64,000 bases of DNA from assembly GCF_000426505.1 (NCBI RefSeq), contig NZ_KE384531.1:495384-559383 (forward strand), in the 5' to 3' direction. Below the pieces are notes generated by a model. That model had not been told where the DNA came from. It saw nothing but the letters and a program-made list of their open reading frames with translations, and made no database searches. Shown here in pieces: positions 1-7,826 of the stretch; position 1 is the first letter of the stretch; every line of letters starts with the position of its first letter. This DNA is from Nisaea denitrificans DSM 18348. GTDB taxonomy: Bacteria; Pseudomonadota; Alphaproteobacteria; Thalassobaculales; Thalassobaculaceae. The position numbers and the translations under genes are program-made.

Positions 1-306
1 GAGGGACTGATCCTGCAGAAGCTGGAGGGGGACGGCCTCGCCTTCCTCAATGCCGGCGGCACATTGGTGGAGCGTGAACTCGCCGCGGGGCAACGAATCA
101 CCGTCGATACTGGCTGCCTCGTCGGTTTCTCCGGAACGTGCGACTACGACATTGCTTTCCAGAAAGGCATCAGGAACCTGGTGTTCGGTGGTGAGGGAAT
201 TTTCGTGACGCACGTCACAGGCCCCGGCCGTGTCATCGTGCAGACCCAGCCGATTGCAGAGCTTGCCATGTCGCTGGCGCGGCTGATGCCAAAACAGGAC
301 GACTGA
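1..306 (+). CDS. AIM24/TIGR00266-family protein, C-terminal part
   Basis: The reading frame is open from base 1 to a TGA at 304-306, giving the last 101 residues of a gene that starts outside the window. The visible part has short beta-strand-like segments with glycine-rich turns. These include FLNAGGTLVERELAAGQ, a VDTGCLVGF strand, a GIRNLVFGGEG stretch and GPGRVIVQTQP. This is the usual C-terminal half of the AIM24 (TIGR00266) beta-helix-like family, whose cytosolic bacterial members have no settled function. The gene converges on rpsU and the two share the hairpin at 332-359. The family call rests on the motif pattern; the N-terminal half is not visible. Confidence 0.7.
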   Translation, partial: EGLILQKLEGDGLAFLNAGGTLVERELAAGQRITVDTGCLVGFSGTCDYDIAFQKGIRNLVFGGEGIFVTHVTGPGRVIVQTQPIAELAMSLARLMPKQDD

Positions 307-331
307 CCGGGAGAAATTCTACAAACACAAA

Positions 332-359
332 AACCGCCGCTCGGCATGCGAGGGCGGTT
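332..359 (-). terminator. Rho-independent terminator of rpsU
   Basis: The repeat AACCGCC / GGCGGTT encloses an inner CTCG/CGAG pairing. On the minus strand the stem is followed by a T-rich run (TTTTTGTGTTT). It lies about 50 nt past the rpsU stop and could also stop transcription of the AIM24 gene from the other side. Confidence 0.7.
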
Positions 360-409
360 CCGTGTTTGGATCGGGTAGTCTGCCGCCGGAGCGGCGAAGC
401 CCTGAAGCT

Positions 410-613
410 CTAGAAGCCTTCACGCTCCATGCGCTTGCGCATCAGCTTGCGGTAGCGGCGGACGGCTTCAGCCTTCTCGCGCGCCCGCTTTTCGGACGGC
501 TTTTCAAAGTTGCGGCGCAGCTTCATTTCCCGAAAGACACCTTCGCGCTGCATCTTCTTCTTAAGCGCGCGCAGTGCCTGATCAATATTGTTATCGCGGA
601 CCGTTACATGCAC
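410..613 (-). CDS. rpsU: 30S ribosomal protein S21
   Basis: A small basic protein of 67 residues carrying the S21 pattern: [20 protein letters not shown] near the N-terminus, then [23 protein letters not shown] (given here only as its start and end, [12 protein letters not shown] and REKAEA), and an Arg/Lys-rich tail. S21 is a small-subunit protein near the 3' end of 16S rRNA and is involved in translation initiation. The start is taken as GTG at 611-613 because a GGAGGT Shine-Dalgarno lies about 8 nt upstream, and the family normally begins right before this VTVRDNN segment. Upstream in-frame codons read as non-conserved leader. It is transcribed away from def and the COQ9-like gene. Confidence 0.95.
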   Translation of the reverse strand: MHVTVRDNNIDQALRALKKKMQREGVFREMKLRRNFEKPSEKRAREKAEAVRRYRKLMRKRMEREGF

Positions 614-720
614 GAAACCCGACCTCCAAAACAATTGTGCGAATTCAGAACGCAGAATGCCCCGGGAAAATTCGCCCCCCTGGGACAAGAACGCGGTGTG
701 TATCACAAGAGATTGCCGCT

Positions 721-759
721 TGCAAAGGCCCCGCGTGGATAAATCACGCGGCTTTTGCA
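721..759. other. Strong hairpin in the rpsU/def divergent spacer
   Basis: An outer TGCAAA/TTTGCA pairing and a 7-bp inner stem CCGCGTG/CACGCGG enclose a 7-nt loop, with a 2-nt bulge between the stems. No U-tract follows on either strand, so it is not a typical terminator. It would lie in the leader of either rpsU or def. No function is claimed. Confidence 0.4.
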
Positions 760-853
760 TGGCGGCTTTGCAATCTGTTCTCGGCGCCAATCTGACGCAT
801 GCAGATTATAGCCGAGAGTTTACCAAATGGGGAGAGGGTTCTATATCCAAGGT

Positions 854-1417
854 ATGACAGCACAACAGATCGTACGCATGGGCGCGCCGGTGCTCAGACG
901 CCGGGCCGATGAAATTCCGGATCCGGCCTCAGAAGAGATCGCGGCCCTTGCCGCGGACATGGCCGACTCGATGACGGCAGCCGGTGGCGTCGGCCTCGCG
1001 GCGCCGCAGATCGGTGTCCCGAAACGGATTATTGTCTTCAAAGTGCCGGGCGAGCGGGCAACTGCCGCGGCGAATGACGGGCCGCTGGAGTTGCAGGTCC
1101 TGATCAATCCGGTAATCGAGCCGCTTTCCGGCGAGATGGAGCTGGGCTGGGAAGGTTGCCTGTCGATTCCCGGCCTGAAGGGCGAAGTGCCGCGTTACCG
1201 GAAGATTGCCTATCGGGGCTTCGACCTGCAGGGTGAGAAAGTACTGCGTCGGGCGGAAGGCTTTCATGCGCGAGTGGTTCAGCATGAAGTCGATCATCTG
1301 GACGGCATTCTCTATCCCGAGCGGATGACGGATATGCGCCGCTTCGGCTATGGCGAGGAACTGTTGCAGGCGGCGGTCGATGCGTCGCCGGACGAGATTC
1401 GGGGAGACGGAAAATGA
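854..1417 (+). CDS. def: Peptide deformylase
   Basis: Removes the formyl group from the N-terminal methionine of new proteins, using an Fe2+/metal centre in the cytosol. All three family motifs are present: GVGLAAPQ at residues 45-52, EGCLS at 100-104 (Cys102 is the metal ligand) and HEVDH at 144-148 (two His ligands and the catalytic Glu). At 187 aa the length is normal. An in-frame ATG at 827 would add nine residues. It has a GAGAG stretch at a fair distance, whereas 854 gives the usual family N-terminus, so the start is uncertain. The stop overlaps the next gene by 4 nt (ATGA), which suggests translational coupling with the COQ9-like gene. Confidence 0.95.
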   Translation: MTAQQIVRMGAPVLRRRADEIPDPASEEIAALAADMADSMTAAGGVGLAAPQIGVPKRIIVFKVPGERATAAANDGPLELQVLINPVIEPLSGEMELGWEGCLSIPGLKGEVPRYRKIAYRGFDLQGEKVLRRAEGFHARVVQHEVDHLDGILYPERMTDMRRFGYGEELLQAAVDASPDEIRGDGK

Positions 1418-2103
1418 CCGAAGACACCGATTCCGTGCTGGAAAAACGCGAGGCGGAACGTGACCGGGTGCTCGACTGCATCCTGCCGCATGTCATGTTT
1501 GACGGTTGGAGCCGCAAGACCCTGCGTCACGGCGCCGAGGACGCGGGCATTTCGATCGCCGAGCTTGATCGCCTGTTCCCCGCCGGCGTGACGGATTGTA
1601 TTGGGCATTTTCTGGATCGTGCGGACCGGGACATGGTGCAGGCTTTTCAGAGAAGGAATCCGTCTGCGATGAAAGTCCGCGAGCGCATTGGAACTGCCGT
1701 ACGCATCCGGCTTGAACAGGCAGCGCCGCATAAAGAAGCAGTACGCCGGACGCTCGCCTATCTCGCCATACCCGGCCATAGCGGTCTCGGCACCCGCAGT
1801 CTTTACAAGACGGTGGACGCGATTTGGAAAGCTGCGGGCGACACCGCGACCGACTATAATTTCTACACCAAGCGTGGGCTGCTCGCGGCAGTCTACAGCT
1901 CGACCGTTCTGTTCTGGCTGAACGACACGTCAGAAGATTATGCAGAGACCTGGTTGTTCCTGGATCGCCGAATCCAGAACGTCATGCAGATCCCGAAACT
2001 GACCGGGCGTCTAAAAGAAGCAGGCGCAAAGCTGAAGAATCCGTTCGAGGCGCTGAAAGCCTGCGCCCCGAAACGGCGTTCCCCTTTTGCTGGAGCTCGC
2101 TAG
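1414..2103 (+). CDS. COQ9-family protein (TIGR02396, rpsU-divergent type)
   Basis: A 229-aa protein with the COQ9 pattern: an N-terminal helical domain resembling a TetR-type fold (DGWSRKTLRHGAEDAGIS, then LDRLFPAGV) and a C-terminal half with TLAYLAIPGHS, DYNFYTKRGLLAAVY and a DTSEDYAETWLFLDRRI segment. In mitochondria COQ9 binds lipid and assists COQ7 in ubiquinone biosynthesis. Bacterial relatives were named 'rpsU-divergently transcribed protein', which is the arrangement here with def in between. No coq7 gene is visible in the window. It is coupled to def by a 4-nt overlap. The family assignment is firm; a role in ubiquinone synthesis is inferred. Confidence 0.85.
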   Translation: MTEDTDSVLEKREAERDRVLDCILPHVMFDGWSRKTLRHGAEDAGISIAELDRLFPAGVTDCIGHFLDRADRDMVQAFQRRNPSAMKVRERIGTAVRIRLEQAAPHKEAVRRTLAYLAIPGHSGLGTRSLYKTVDAIWKAAGDTATDYNFYTKRGLLAAVYSSTVLFWLNDTSEDYAETWLFLDRRIQNVMQIPKLTGRLKEAGAKLKNPFEALKACAPKRRSPFAGAR

Positions 2104-2106
2104 GCT

Positions 2107-3453
2107 TTAACCCGCCAGAGCCGCTTCGATACCCGCGGCGACCGACAGGGTCTTCGCATCACCCATCGTCTCGCCCATGACCATCAGGCCGACCGGTGCC
2201 GTGCCTGCTTCGTGGCAGGGTAGGGAGACGGCGGAGCGGTCGAGGAAGTTGCCGAGGGACGGATTGCGCAGCATCAGCAGGTTCGTCGTGTGGTAGAGGT
2301 GCTCGTCGGTCTCAAGGCTGGCGATGCTCGGAGCGATTTGCGGAACGGTCGGCATCAGCACGGCGTCGTAGTCCCGCGTGGCGGCATTGGCGACGGCCTG
2401 GATCTCGACCCGGCGCCGGCTCAGGATCACATAATCCGCTGCCGTCATTTTAGCGCCGCCCTGGATACGGCTGGCCACACGCGGGTCATAGGCGCTTTCC
2501 TTGCGGGACAGCAGCTCGCGGTGGATTGCATAGGCCTCGGTCGGGGCGAAACCACCCGCCTTGTTGGAAGCCGGGATCTCCAGCAGCCATTCGAAGCTCT
2601 TCTCTTCCAGCAGCGCCCCGGCGGCCGACAGCTTGTCGAGCGCGGCCTCGAATGCCTTGGCGACATGCTCGTCCATATCGTCCATCACCATGGTGCCCGG
2701 CACCACGAGACGCATGCCCTTGACCGAAAGCGGTGCGACCTCCGATGGCGCCTCTCCGGCCATGATCGCATCCAGCAATGCGCAGCAATCGACGGAGCGG
2801 GCCAGCGGGCCGATGGAATCGAGTGCCCATGAGAGCGGGAAGGCGCCATCCGTAGGCACGCGGCGCGCGGTCGGCTTGAAGCCGGTCAGCCCGTTCAGGG
2901 CGGAGGGAATGCGGACCGATCCGCCGGTGTCCGTGCCGATGCCGGCGGCGGCCATGCCGTCGGTGACGGAAATCGCAGCGCCGGAGGAGGAGCCACCGGG
3001 AATGCGGCCGGTCTCCCGGTCGAACGGGTTCTTGGGCGTGCCGTAATGCGGGTTGAGGCCAAGGCCGGAGAAGGCGAACTCGGTCATGTTGGTACGGCCG
3101 AGGATCACCGCACCTGCAGCTCGGAGATGGGCAACAACCGGTGCGTCCTCGTCGGCGGCAGGCTCGTCCTTGCGGGCGACGGATCCGGCCATCGTGACGC
3201 GGCCCCTGATGTCGAACAGATCCTTCACCGAGATCGGAATGCCCGCGAGCGCGGAGGGCACCACGCCCGAAGCACGGAGAGCGTCGCTTGCCTTCGCTGT
3301 GGCACGGGCGGCTTCGGCGAAAACATCCGTGTAGGCCCTGCCGCCTTCTCCCTTTGCATCCCCGATCCGGGCGAGGGCTTCCTCCGTCAGTTTCTCCGAG
3401 CTTGTTTTTCCGGAGGCAAGATCGGCGGCAAGGTCTTTCAGGGGGGCGAACAT
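2107..3453 (-). CDS. Amidase signature-family hydrolase
   Basis: At 448 aa it has the amidase-signature catalytic triad: Lys77 in PISVKDLF, the cis-Ser in GGSSSG (about residue 155) and the nucleophile Ser179 in DTGGSVRIPS. The family hydrolyses C-N bonds of amides or similar substrates in the cytosol. It resembles the GatA fold, but no gatB or gatC lies nearby, so a tRNA amidotransferase role is unlikely. It is the last gene of a leftward operon behind a DUF2848 gene (4-nt spacing) and a TIGR02444 gene. Pairing with DUF2848, itself related to fumarylacetoacetate hydrolase-type enzymes, suggests a small catabolic step. The substrate cannot be read from sequence. Confidence 0.9.
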   Translation of the reverse strand: MFAPLKDLAADLASGKTSSEKLTEEALARIGDAKGEGGRAYTDVFAEAARATAKASDALRASGVVPSALAGIPISVKDLFDIRGRVTMAGSVARKDEPAADEDAPVVAHLRAAGAVILGRTNMTEFAFSGLGLNPHYGTPKNPFDRETGRIPGGSSSGAAISVTDGMAAAGIGTDTGGSVRIPSALNGLTGFKPTARRVPTDGAFPLSWALDSIGPLARSVDCCALLDAIMAGEAPSEVAPLSVKGMRLVVPGTMVMDDMDEHVAKAFEAALDKLSAAGALLEEKSFEWLLEIPASNKAGGFAPTEAYAIHRELLSRKESAYDPRVASRIQGGAKMTAADYVILSRRRVEIQAVANAATRDYDAVLMPTVPQIAPSIASLETDEHLYHTTNLLMLRNPSLGNFLDRSAVSLPCHEAGTAPVGLMVMGETMGDAKTLSVAAGIEAALAG

Positions 3454-3457
3454 GGGC

Positions 3458-4147
3458 TTAACTCACAAGTGGCAGGGAATGGATATCGTAGGCGTGAGAG
3501 ATCGTGGCGCCGCGAACGGGATCCTCGATCTCCATGGCAAAACGGCTGGCGGGACGAATACCGCCGATGGCGGCGAAGGTGCCGAGCATCATGACAGAAC
3601 CGGATGGCAGGGCGCCATTGGCATAAAGCTCCATCATTTCCTCCGGGCGGCGCATGGCGGCAAGCGCTCCGTCCTGATAGGGGACTTCGGTGCCGTCAAT
3701 AGTGGCGCGCGCCCTGAGCCGGAGATCGTCCCAGTGATCCAGCAGATCATCGAGCGGCCAGGCTTCCCGGGCGAGAATTTTAGGGCACATCTGTTTTGAG
3801 CCGGCGACCGAATAAGTCTCGGCGGCGCGGTCCGTGTGATCGGAGCCGACGGTCACCCAGATGCCTTCATCGGTGGAGACCAGCACGGCCTCGACTTCAC
3901 CCGACGTATCCGGGCCGACAACCTGGATGGCGTCGTCCTGCATCAGCACGTTGACTGCATTGCGGTAGAAAAGCGGCGTTTCGCTCGGCGGGGTAACGCC
4001 GATGGCTTTCAGCTCGTCGATATGATGCTGGAGCGCGTCCGTATCGCGGCCGGTCCAGCCGCCGACAATCAGGTTGGACACTGTGACGGCAAGAATTCCG
4101 CCATCGGGTTTCTCAAAACGAAGCGTAACCGTGGCGCCGTCGCGCAT
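3458..4147 (-). CDS. DUF2848-family protein
   Basis: A 229-aa protein with DUF2848 hallmarks: TLRFEKPDG near the N-terminus, VGSDHTDR in the middle, SKQMCPKILAREAW, and GSVMMLGTFAAIGG near the C-terminus. The family is thought to resemble fumarylacetoacetate-hydrolase-type enzymes, and no reaction is established. A GGGAG Shine-Dalgarno lies about 7 nt before the ATG. It sits between the TIGR02444 gene upstream (11-nt gap) and the amidase downstream (4-nt gap), so all three are probably one transcript. The DUF2848/amidase pairing suggests a shared substrate, which is inference. Confidence 0.85.
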   Translation of the reverse strand: MRDGATVTLRFEKPDGGILAVTVSNLIVGGWTGRDTDALQHHIDELKAIGVTPPSETPLFYRNAVNVLMQDDAIQVVGPDTSGEVEAVLVSTDEGIWVTVGSDHTDRAAETYSVAGSKQMCPKILAREAWPLDDLLDHWDDLRLRARATIDGTEVPYQDGALAAMRRPEEMMELYANGALPSGSVMMLGTFAAIGGIRPASRFAMEIEDPVRGATISHAYDIHSLPLVS

Positions 4148-4158
4148 AAACGAACTCC

Positions 4159-4728
4159 CTATATCGTCGGATCGGTAGCCGATACGGCAAGAGACGAAAC
4201 GATATCCGCTTCCGCCGCCTCGGGAAAGACGGCGACGAGCAGTTTTACAAGAGTTTCACGCAGCGGCTGCTCAAGTGGTTGTCCGGGCGTGGTGGGGCGG
4301 AGAACGGTCAGGTAAAGCGCGAGATTATTGGCGGTAGTCGGGAGAGGTGCTGCTGCTGGATCGGCAGGAAGAGCAGCGAAACATTCGAAAAGCCGATGCT
4401 GCTGGATTTGTTCCGCTTCGAGCTCAAGGGCGGCAAGTTGTTTGTGGAAGCTCGCGACGTGCGCGTCTGCGGTCATGGGCTTGAGGTGCCGGCGGACCGC
4501 ACGCAGGGGGGCTATCACCGGGTTCGCCCATTCTCCGGCAAGAGCAACGGCCTGATCGGCTTTAGCCCTGTCCAGAGCCGTGCCGCGGGAGCCTAGCCAG
4601 CAGCAAAGCAGGATAAGGTTCACGTCGAGTCCGAAGCGGTCCTGCAAAGCCAGGCATCCGGCGGTCACGTCTTTCCGGCCATAGGTCGCGAGTGAATAGG
4701 TCCAGAATGGGGTGTCAGGCACGCTCAT
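4159..4728 (-). CDS. TIGR02444-family protein
   Basis: A 189-aa protein starting with PFWTYSLATYG and continuing with CLALQDRFGLDVNLILLCCWLG, the signature opening of the TIGR02444 (DUF2390) family. The rest is helical and alanine/leucine-rich with no recognisable catalytic motif. Function is unknown. It is the first gene of the leftward operon with DUF2848 and the amidase, and is divergent from the YdcH-like gene across a 91-nt spacer that should hold both promoters. Confidence 0.8.
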   Translation of the reverse strand: MSVPDTPFWTYSLATYGRKDVTAGCLALQDRFGLDVNLILLCCWLGSRGTALDRAKADQAVALAGEWANPVIAPLRAVRRHLKPMTADAHVASFHKQLAALELEAEQIQQHRLFECFAALPADPAAAPLPTTANNLALYLTVLRPTTPGQPLEQPLRETLVKLLVAVFPEAAEADIVSSLAVSATDPTI

Positions 4729-4819
4729 CCGTCTTGTCTAGCATGCAAAAGCGCCCTACCAAACTATTGTGCTTTGCGATATGACAGACCGTCTCACATA
4801 CAAATTGTAACGGAATGCC

Positions 4820-5026
4820 TTGTTGGAACAGGACCGCGAAGAACTGTCCCGCCGGCTCGAAGAGCTGAAGATCGAACACCGGGACCTTGATGACGTGATT
4901 GCACGTCTGGCGGAAGACGGTCCGTTCAATCAGCTCCAGATCCAGCGTCTGAAGAAGCGCAAGCTGCTCCTGAAGGATCAGATGATCAGGCTTGAGAGCG
5001 AGCTGCTGCCCGACATCATTGCCTGA
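4820..5026 (+). CDS. YdcH/DUF465-family small protein
   Basis: A 68-aa, highly charged, helical protein with a YdcH-like core (LEELKIEHRDLDDVIARL, then QIQRLKKRKLLLKDQM), predicted to form a short coiled coil or helical hairpin. Function unknown. An in-frame TAA at 4808-4810 rules out an ATG start further up, so it must begin at TTG 4820 or TTG 4823. The only nearby ATG (4815) is out of frame. No good Shine-Dalgarno is visible. It is followed 17 nt later by the glycosyltransferase-like gene on the same strand. Confidence 0.75.
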   Translation: MLEQDREELSRRLEELKIEHRDLDDVIARLAEDGPFNQLQIQRLKKRKLLLKDQMIRLESELLPDIIA

Positions 5027-5043
5027 CCCGGGCGGTCCGCGCA

Positions 5044-5937
5044 GTGAGTGTCAAAACCATCATCTGTACGGCCGGAGAGGATCGGTTCTTTCCGATCTCG
5101 CAATGTTTGCTGCGCTCGGTGCGCGGCCAGCAGCAGGGCGATATTGATATCGGTTATCTGAACCTCGGACTCTCCGCCGGCAATCTGGAAAAGCTCTCCG
5201 AATACGGTGCAAGTGTCGTGACGCCCGGCTGGGATATCGATTTCGTACCGCCGGATGGCGACCCAACCAAGGTTGGAGACGGCTTCAAGGCAATGACCTC
5301 CCGGCCATTCTTACGCGATCATTTTCCGGGTTATGACGTCTATATCTGGATTGACGCGGATGCCTGGGTTCAGAACTGGTGGGCAATTGACTGGCTCATT
5401 GAAGGCGCGCGCCGTGGCGACCTCAATATAGCCCCGGAGATGGACCGGGCCTATGAGCATTGTTTTGACTTCAAGGCTTATGTCCGCTGGACCGTTGACC
5501 AGCAGGCGCAATTCTTCGGACACGATGTCGCAAAGAGGGTTGGTTATAACCCGGTCCTGAATTGCGGGGTCTTTTCGATGCCGTCGGCGCATCCGCTTTG
5601 GGACTTGTGGGCAGAGAAGCTGAGGGAAGCTTTGCAGCGACATGTCGGCTTTTTTGCAGACCAGATGTCGCTCAATCACGTTGTCTATGCTGGAGATCAT
5701 CCGCGCTGTTTCCTGCCTAGCCAGTTCAACTGGCTGGCCAGCATGGCGCTTCCCGCCTTCGATCCCAGGATATCCCAATTTGTCGAGCCGGGCATTCCGC
5801 ACCGCCCGCTTGGCATCCTCCACTTGTCGGGCAAGACCAAATCAAAACCGCAGAGCATTGATGTTCTCGGCCGGTCTGAGAAGGTGAAGACTTGGCTGCT
5901 TTACGATCCGCAACGCAATGGAACTGGCGTCAGCTAA
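5044..5937 (+). CDS. GT8-like glycosyltransferase-fold protein
   Basis: A 297-aa protein. It starts with a Rossmann-like strand (KTIICTAGEDRFF). A YIWIDADAWVQNW segment carries a DxD-type metal/nucleotide-sugar motif, and NPVLNCGVFSMP and ADQMSLNHVVY are segments typical of family 8-type retaining transferases. A late HLSGKTKS stretch resembles the HxxGxxK nucleotide-binding motif of GT8. No signal peptide or membrane segment is seen, so it is probably cytosolic. The start is GTG at 5044 with a weak Shine-Dalgarno. Acceptor and sugar are unknown. Its 3' end overlaps the convergent aminotransferase gene by 8 nt. Confidence 0.65.
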   Translation: MSVKTIICTAGEDRFFPISQCLLRSVRGQQQGDIDIGYLNLGLSAGNLEKLSEYGASVVTPGWDIDFVPPDGDPTKVGDGFKAMTSRPFLRDHFPGYDVYIWIDADAWVQNWWAIDWLIEGARRGDLNIAPEMDRAYEHCFDFKAYVRWTVDQQAQFFGHDVAKRVGYNPVLNCGVFSMPSAHPLWDLWAEKLREALQRHVGFFADQMSLNHVVYAGDHPRCFLPSQFNWLASMALPAFDPRISQFVEPGIPHRPLGILHLSGKTKSKPQSIDVLGRSEKVKTWLLYDPQRNGTGVS

Positions 5938-7159
5938 CGACTTCAAGACTGGCACGCCGAAGGATTTCGGTGGCCTTGGCAAGCTCATCCTCTGAAATGG
6001 TGAGAGGCGGCGACAGGGTGAGAAGACGTCCGTCGGCTGCACCGGTATTGAGGCCGAGCCTGTAGCAGGCATCTTTCAGGTCTTTTAGTTGATCGGGATT
6101 TGTGCAGGCGACAGCCATGGAGAGCCCGAGGCCGATTGCGGTCTCGTATGCCGGAACCTCCGTTGTCATTTGCTCCAGCGCTTTCAAAGCGTCACAGCCT
6201 TTGTTCTCAGACGCTGTAATCAGGTTTTCCGAGTCGAGTATCCGTAAAGTCTCGATCCCGGAGCGGGCCAGGACCGGGTTTTTCTGGTGCGTATAATGTC
6301 CGATCCCGAGATGCCCGGCGACATCAAGCTCTGCTCTAGCGATCACCGCCGAGAGCGGTAGAACGCCGCCTCCAAGAGATTTTCCGAGCACCGTCATGTC
6401 CGGTGCGACGCCGGTATGATCGCTTGCGAAAAGCCGACCGGTCTTGCCGAGGCCCGTTGGGATTTCATCGAAGATCAATAAGGTTCCCGCGTGGTCGCAA
6501 AGCGTTCTGATCTTTGGCCAGAACCAGTCGGGTGCCGTCTGTCCGGTGGACCGTACCGGCTCTGCGATCAGCGCGGCGATCTGGTTGCCTTCAAGGATCT
6601 GTTTCAGGCCGGTGAGCGCATCTCGGGCGCTGGTCTCTGGATCTTCTTCCTGCCGCCGTGGCCAATAGGATGGGGCATGATGGCAGCCTTCAAGCGCCGG
6701 GAAACCAACTCTCTCACTGGTCGTGCCACCAACCGAGAGAGCGCCTAGCGCGGCGCCGTGCCAGCTGCCGTCAAAAGCGGCAGTGCTGGTCCGGCCTGTA
6801 GCGATATAGGCGAGCTTGAGGGCCATTTCGATGGCATCGGCACCGGAGGTGCCGAGCAGTACTTTCGCCGGGCCATAAATCCAGCGGGCGGCCAGCATCT
6901 CCGCCAACTCAACAGCAGGCTCGGAGGTGAAAAGCCGTGGGGTGAAGCAGAGTGTATCGAGTTGTTCTTTCAGGGCGGCGATCAGCCGTGGGTGCCGGTA
7001 GCCGATATTGTGGCAAGAGTTGCCGTGGAAATCCAAGAACCGGTGCCCGGTTTCGTCTGTCGCCCCGGCACCCTCGCAAGAGATGAAGGCATGGTCGACC
7101 GGTGTGGAGTCAGCTTGATGCAGGAAGGCTGTTGCATCCCGTGTTCGAAGTGCTGTCAT
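5930..7159 (-). CDS. Class III PLP-dependent aminotransferase
   Basis: A 409-aa enzyme of the class III (ornithine/acetylornithine-type) aminotransferase family. It has [19 protein letters not shown] near the N-terminus, [17 protein letters not shown] (phosphate-binding region), the [19 protein letters not shown] block with the PLP-contacting Asp, and [15 protein letters not shown] with the Schiff-base lysine. The amino donor and acceptor cannot be assigned from sequence. A GGGGAGG Shine-Dalgarno is 8 nt before the ATG. It is convergent with the GT8-like gene and divergent from purE. No phosphonate or polyamine genes lie nearby to suggest a pathway. Confidence 0.85.
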   Translation of the reverse strand: MTALRTRDATAFLHQADSTPVDHAFISCEGAGATDETGHRFLDFHGNSCHNIGYRHPRLIAALKEQLDTLCFTPRLFTSEPAVELAEMLAARWIYGPAKVLLGTSGADAIEMALKLAYIATGRTSTAAFDGSWHGAALGALSVGGTTSERVGFPALEGCHHAPSYWPRRQEEDPETSARDALTGLKQILEGNQIAALIAEPVRSTGQTAPDWFWPKIRTLCDHAGTLLIFDEIPTGLGKTGRLFASDHTGVAPDMTVLGKSLGGGVLPLSAVIARAELDVAGHLGIGHYTHQKNPVLARSGIETLRILDSENLITASENKGCDALKALEQMTTEVPAYETAIGLGLSMAVACTNPDQLKDLKDACYRLGLNTGAADGRLLTLSPPLTISEDELAKATEILRRASLEVVS

Positions 7160-7328
7160 TGGGCTTGCCTCCCCAGAATATCAGGTGCCAAGACTGAAGC
7201 ATGAAGCCGGAGCGGGCGGAAGTCGTCAGTCCAAGCTTGTAACTGCAAGCCCCGCTCCTATAATGCCGCGCTTCTTTGACCTTTCCCGTCTTTCGGGCTG
7301 GGGTCGTGACGGAAGCAGGAATGCGTAT

Positions 7329-7826
7329 ATGGCCAAGGCCGCGACCCCTCTTGTCGGTATCATCATGGGCAGCCAGTCTGACTGGGAGACCATGAAGGAA
7401 GCCGCACTCATTCTAGAAGCCCTCGACGTCCCGCACGAAACCCGGATTGTCTCCGCGCACCGGACGCCGGCTCGCATGGCGGACTATGCCGCGACGGCGC
7501 GGGAACGGGGACTCAAGGTGATTATTGCCGGCGCCGGCGGTGCCGCGCATCTGCCGGGAATGGTGGCGGCGCAAACCACGCTCCCGGTGCTGGGCGTTCC
7601 GGTCGAGAGCAAGGCGCTCAAGGGGATGGACAGTCTTCTCTCTATCGCCCAGATGCCCGGCGGTATTCCGGTCGGAACGCTTGCCATTGGCAAGGCCGGT
7701 GCGAAGAATGCGGGTTTGCTCGCCGCTGCGATCCTGTCGAATGAAGATGAGGCTTTGCACAGCCGGCTTGATGCCTGGCGTACGGCGCAGACCGATGCGA
7801 TTGGCGACGTTCCGGTGGATGCCTGA
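7329..7826 (+). CDS. purE: N5-carboxyaminoimidazole ribonucleotide mutase
   Basis: Catalyses the rearrangement of N5-CAIR to 4-carboxy-AIR in de novo purine synthesis. Class I PurE motifs are present: MGSQSDW (residues 13-19), SAHRTP (42-47) with the catalytic His, and the AGGAAHLPG loop around residue 70-77. The start at ATG 7329 gives 165 aa, the usual length. The frame is open upstream for 48 codons, but that sequence is not family-like and a GCAGGA motif precedes 7329. It overlaps purK by one base (TGATG), so the two are translationally coupled. Confidence 0.95.
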   Translation: MAKAATPLVGIIMGSQSDWETMKEAALILEALDVPHETRIVSAHRTPARMADYAATARERGLKVIIAGAGGAAHLPGMVAAQTTLPVLGVPVESKALKGMDSLLSIAQMPGGIPVGTLAIGKAGAKNAGLLAAAILSNEDEALHSRLDAWRTAQTDAIGDVPVDA

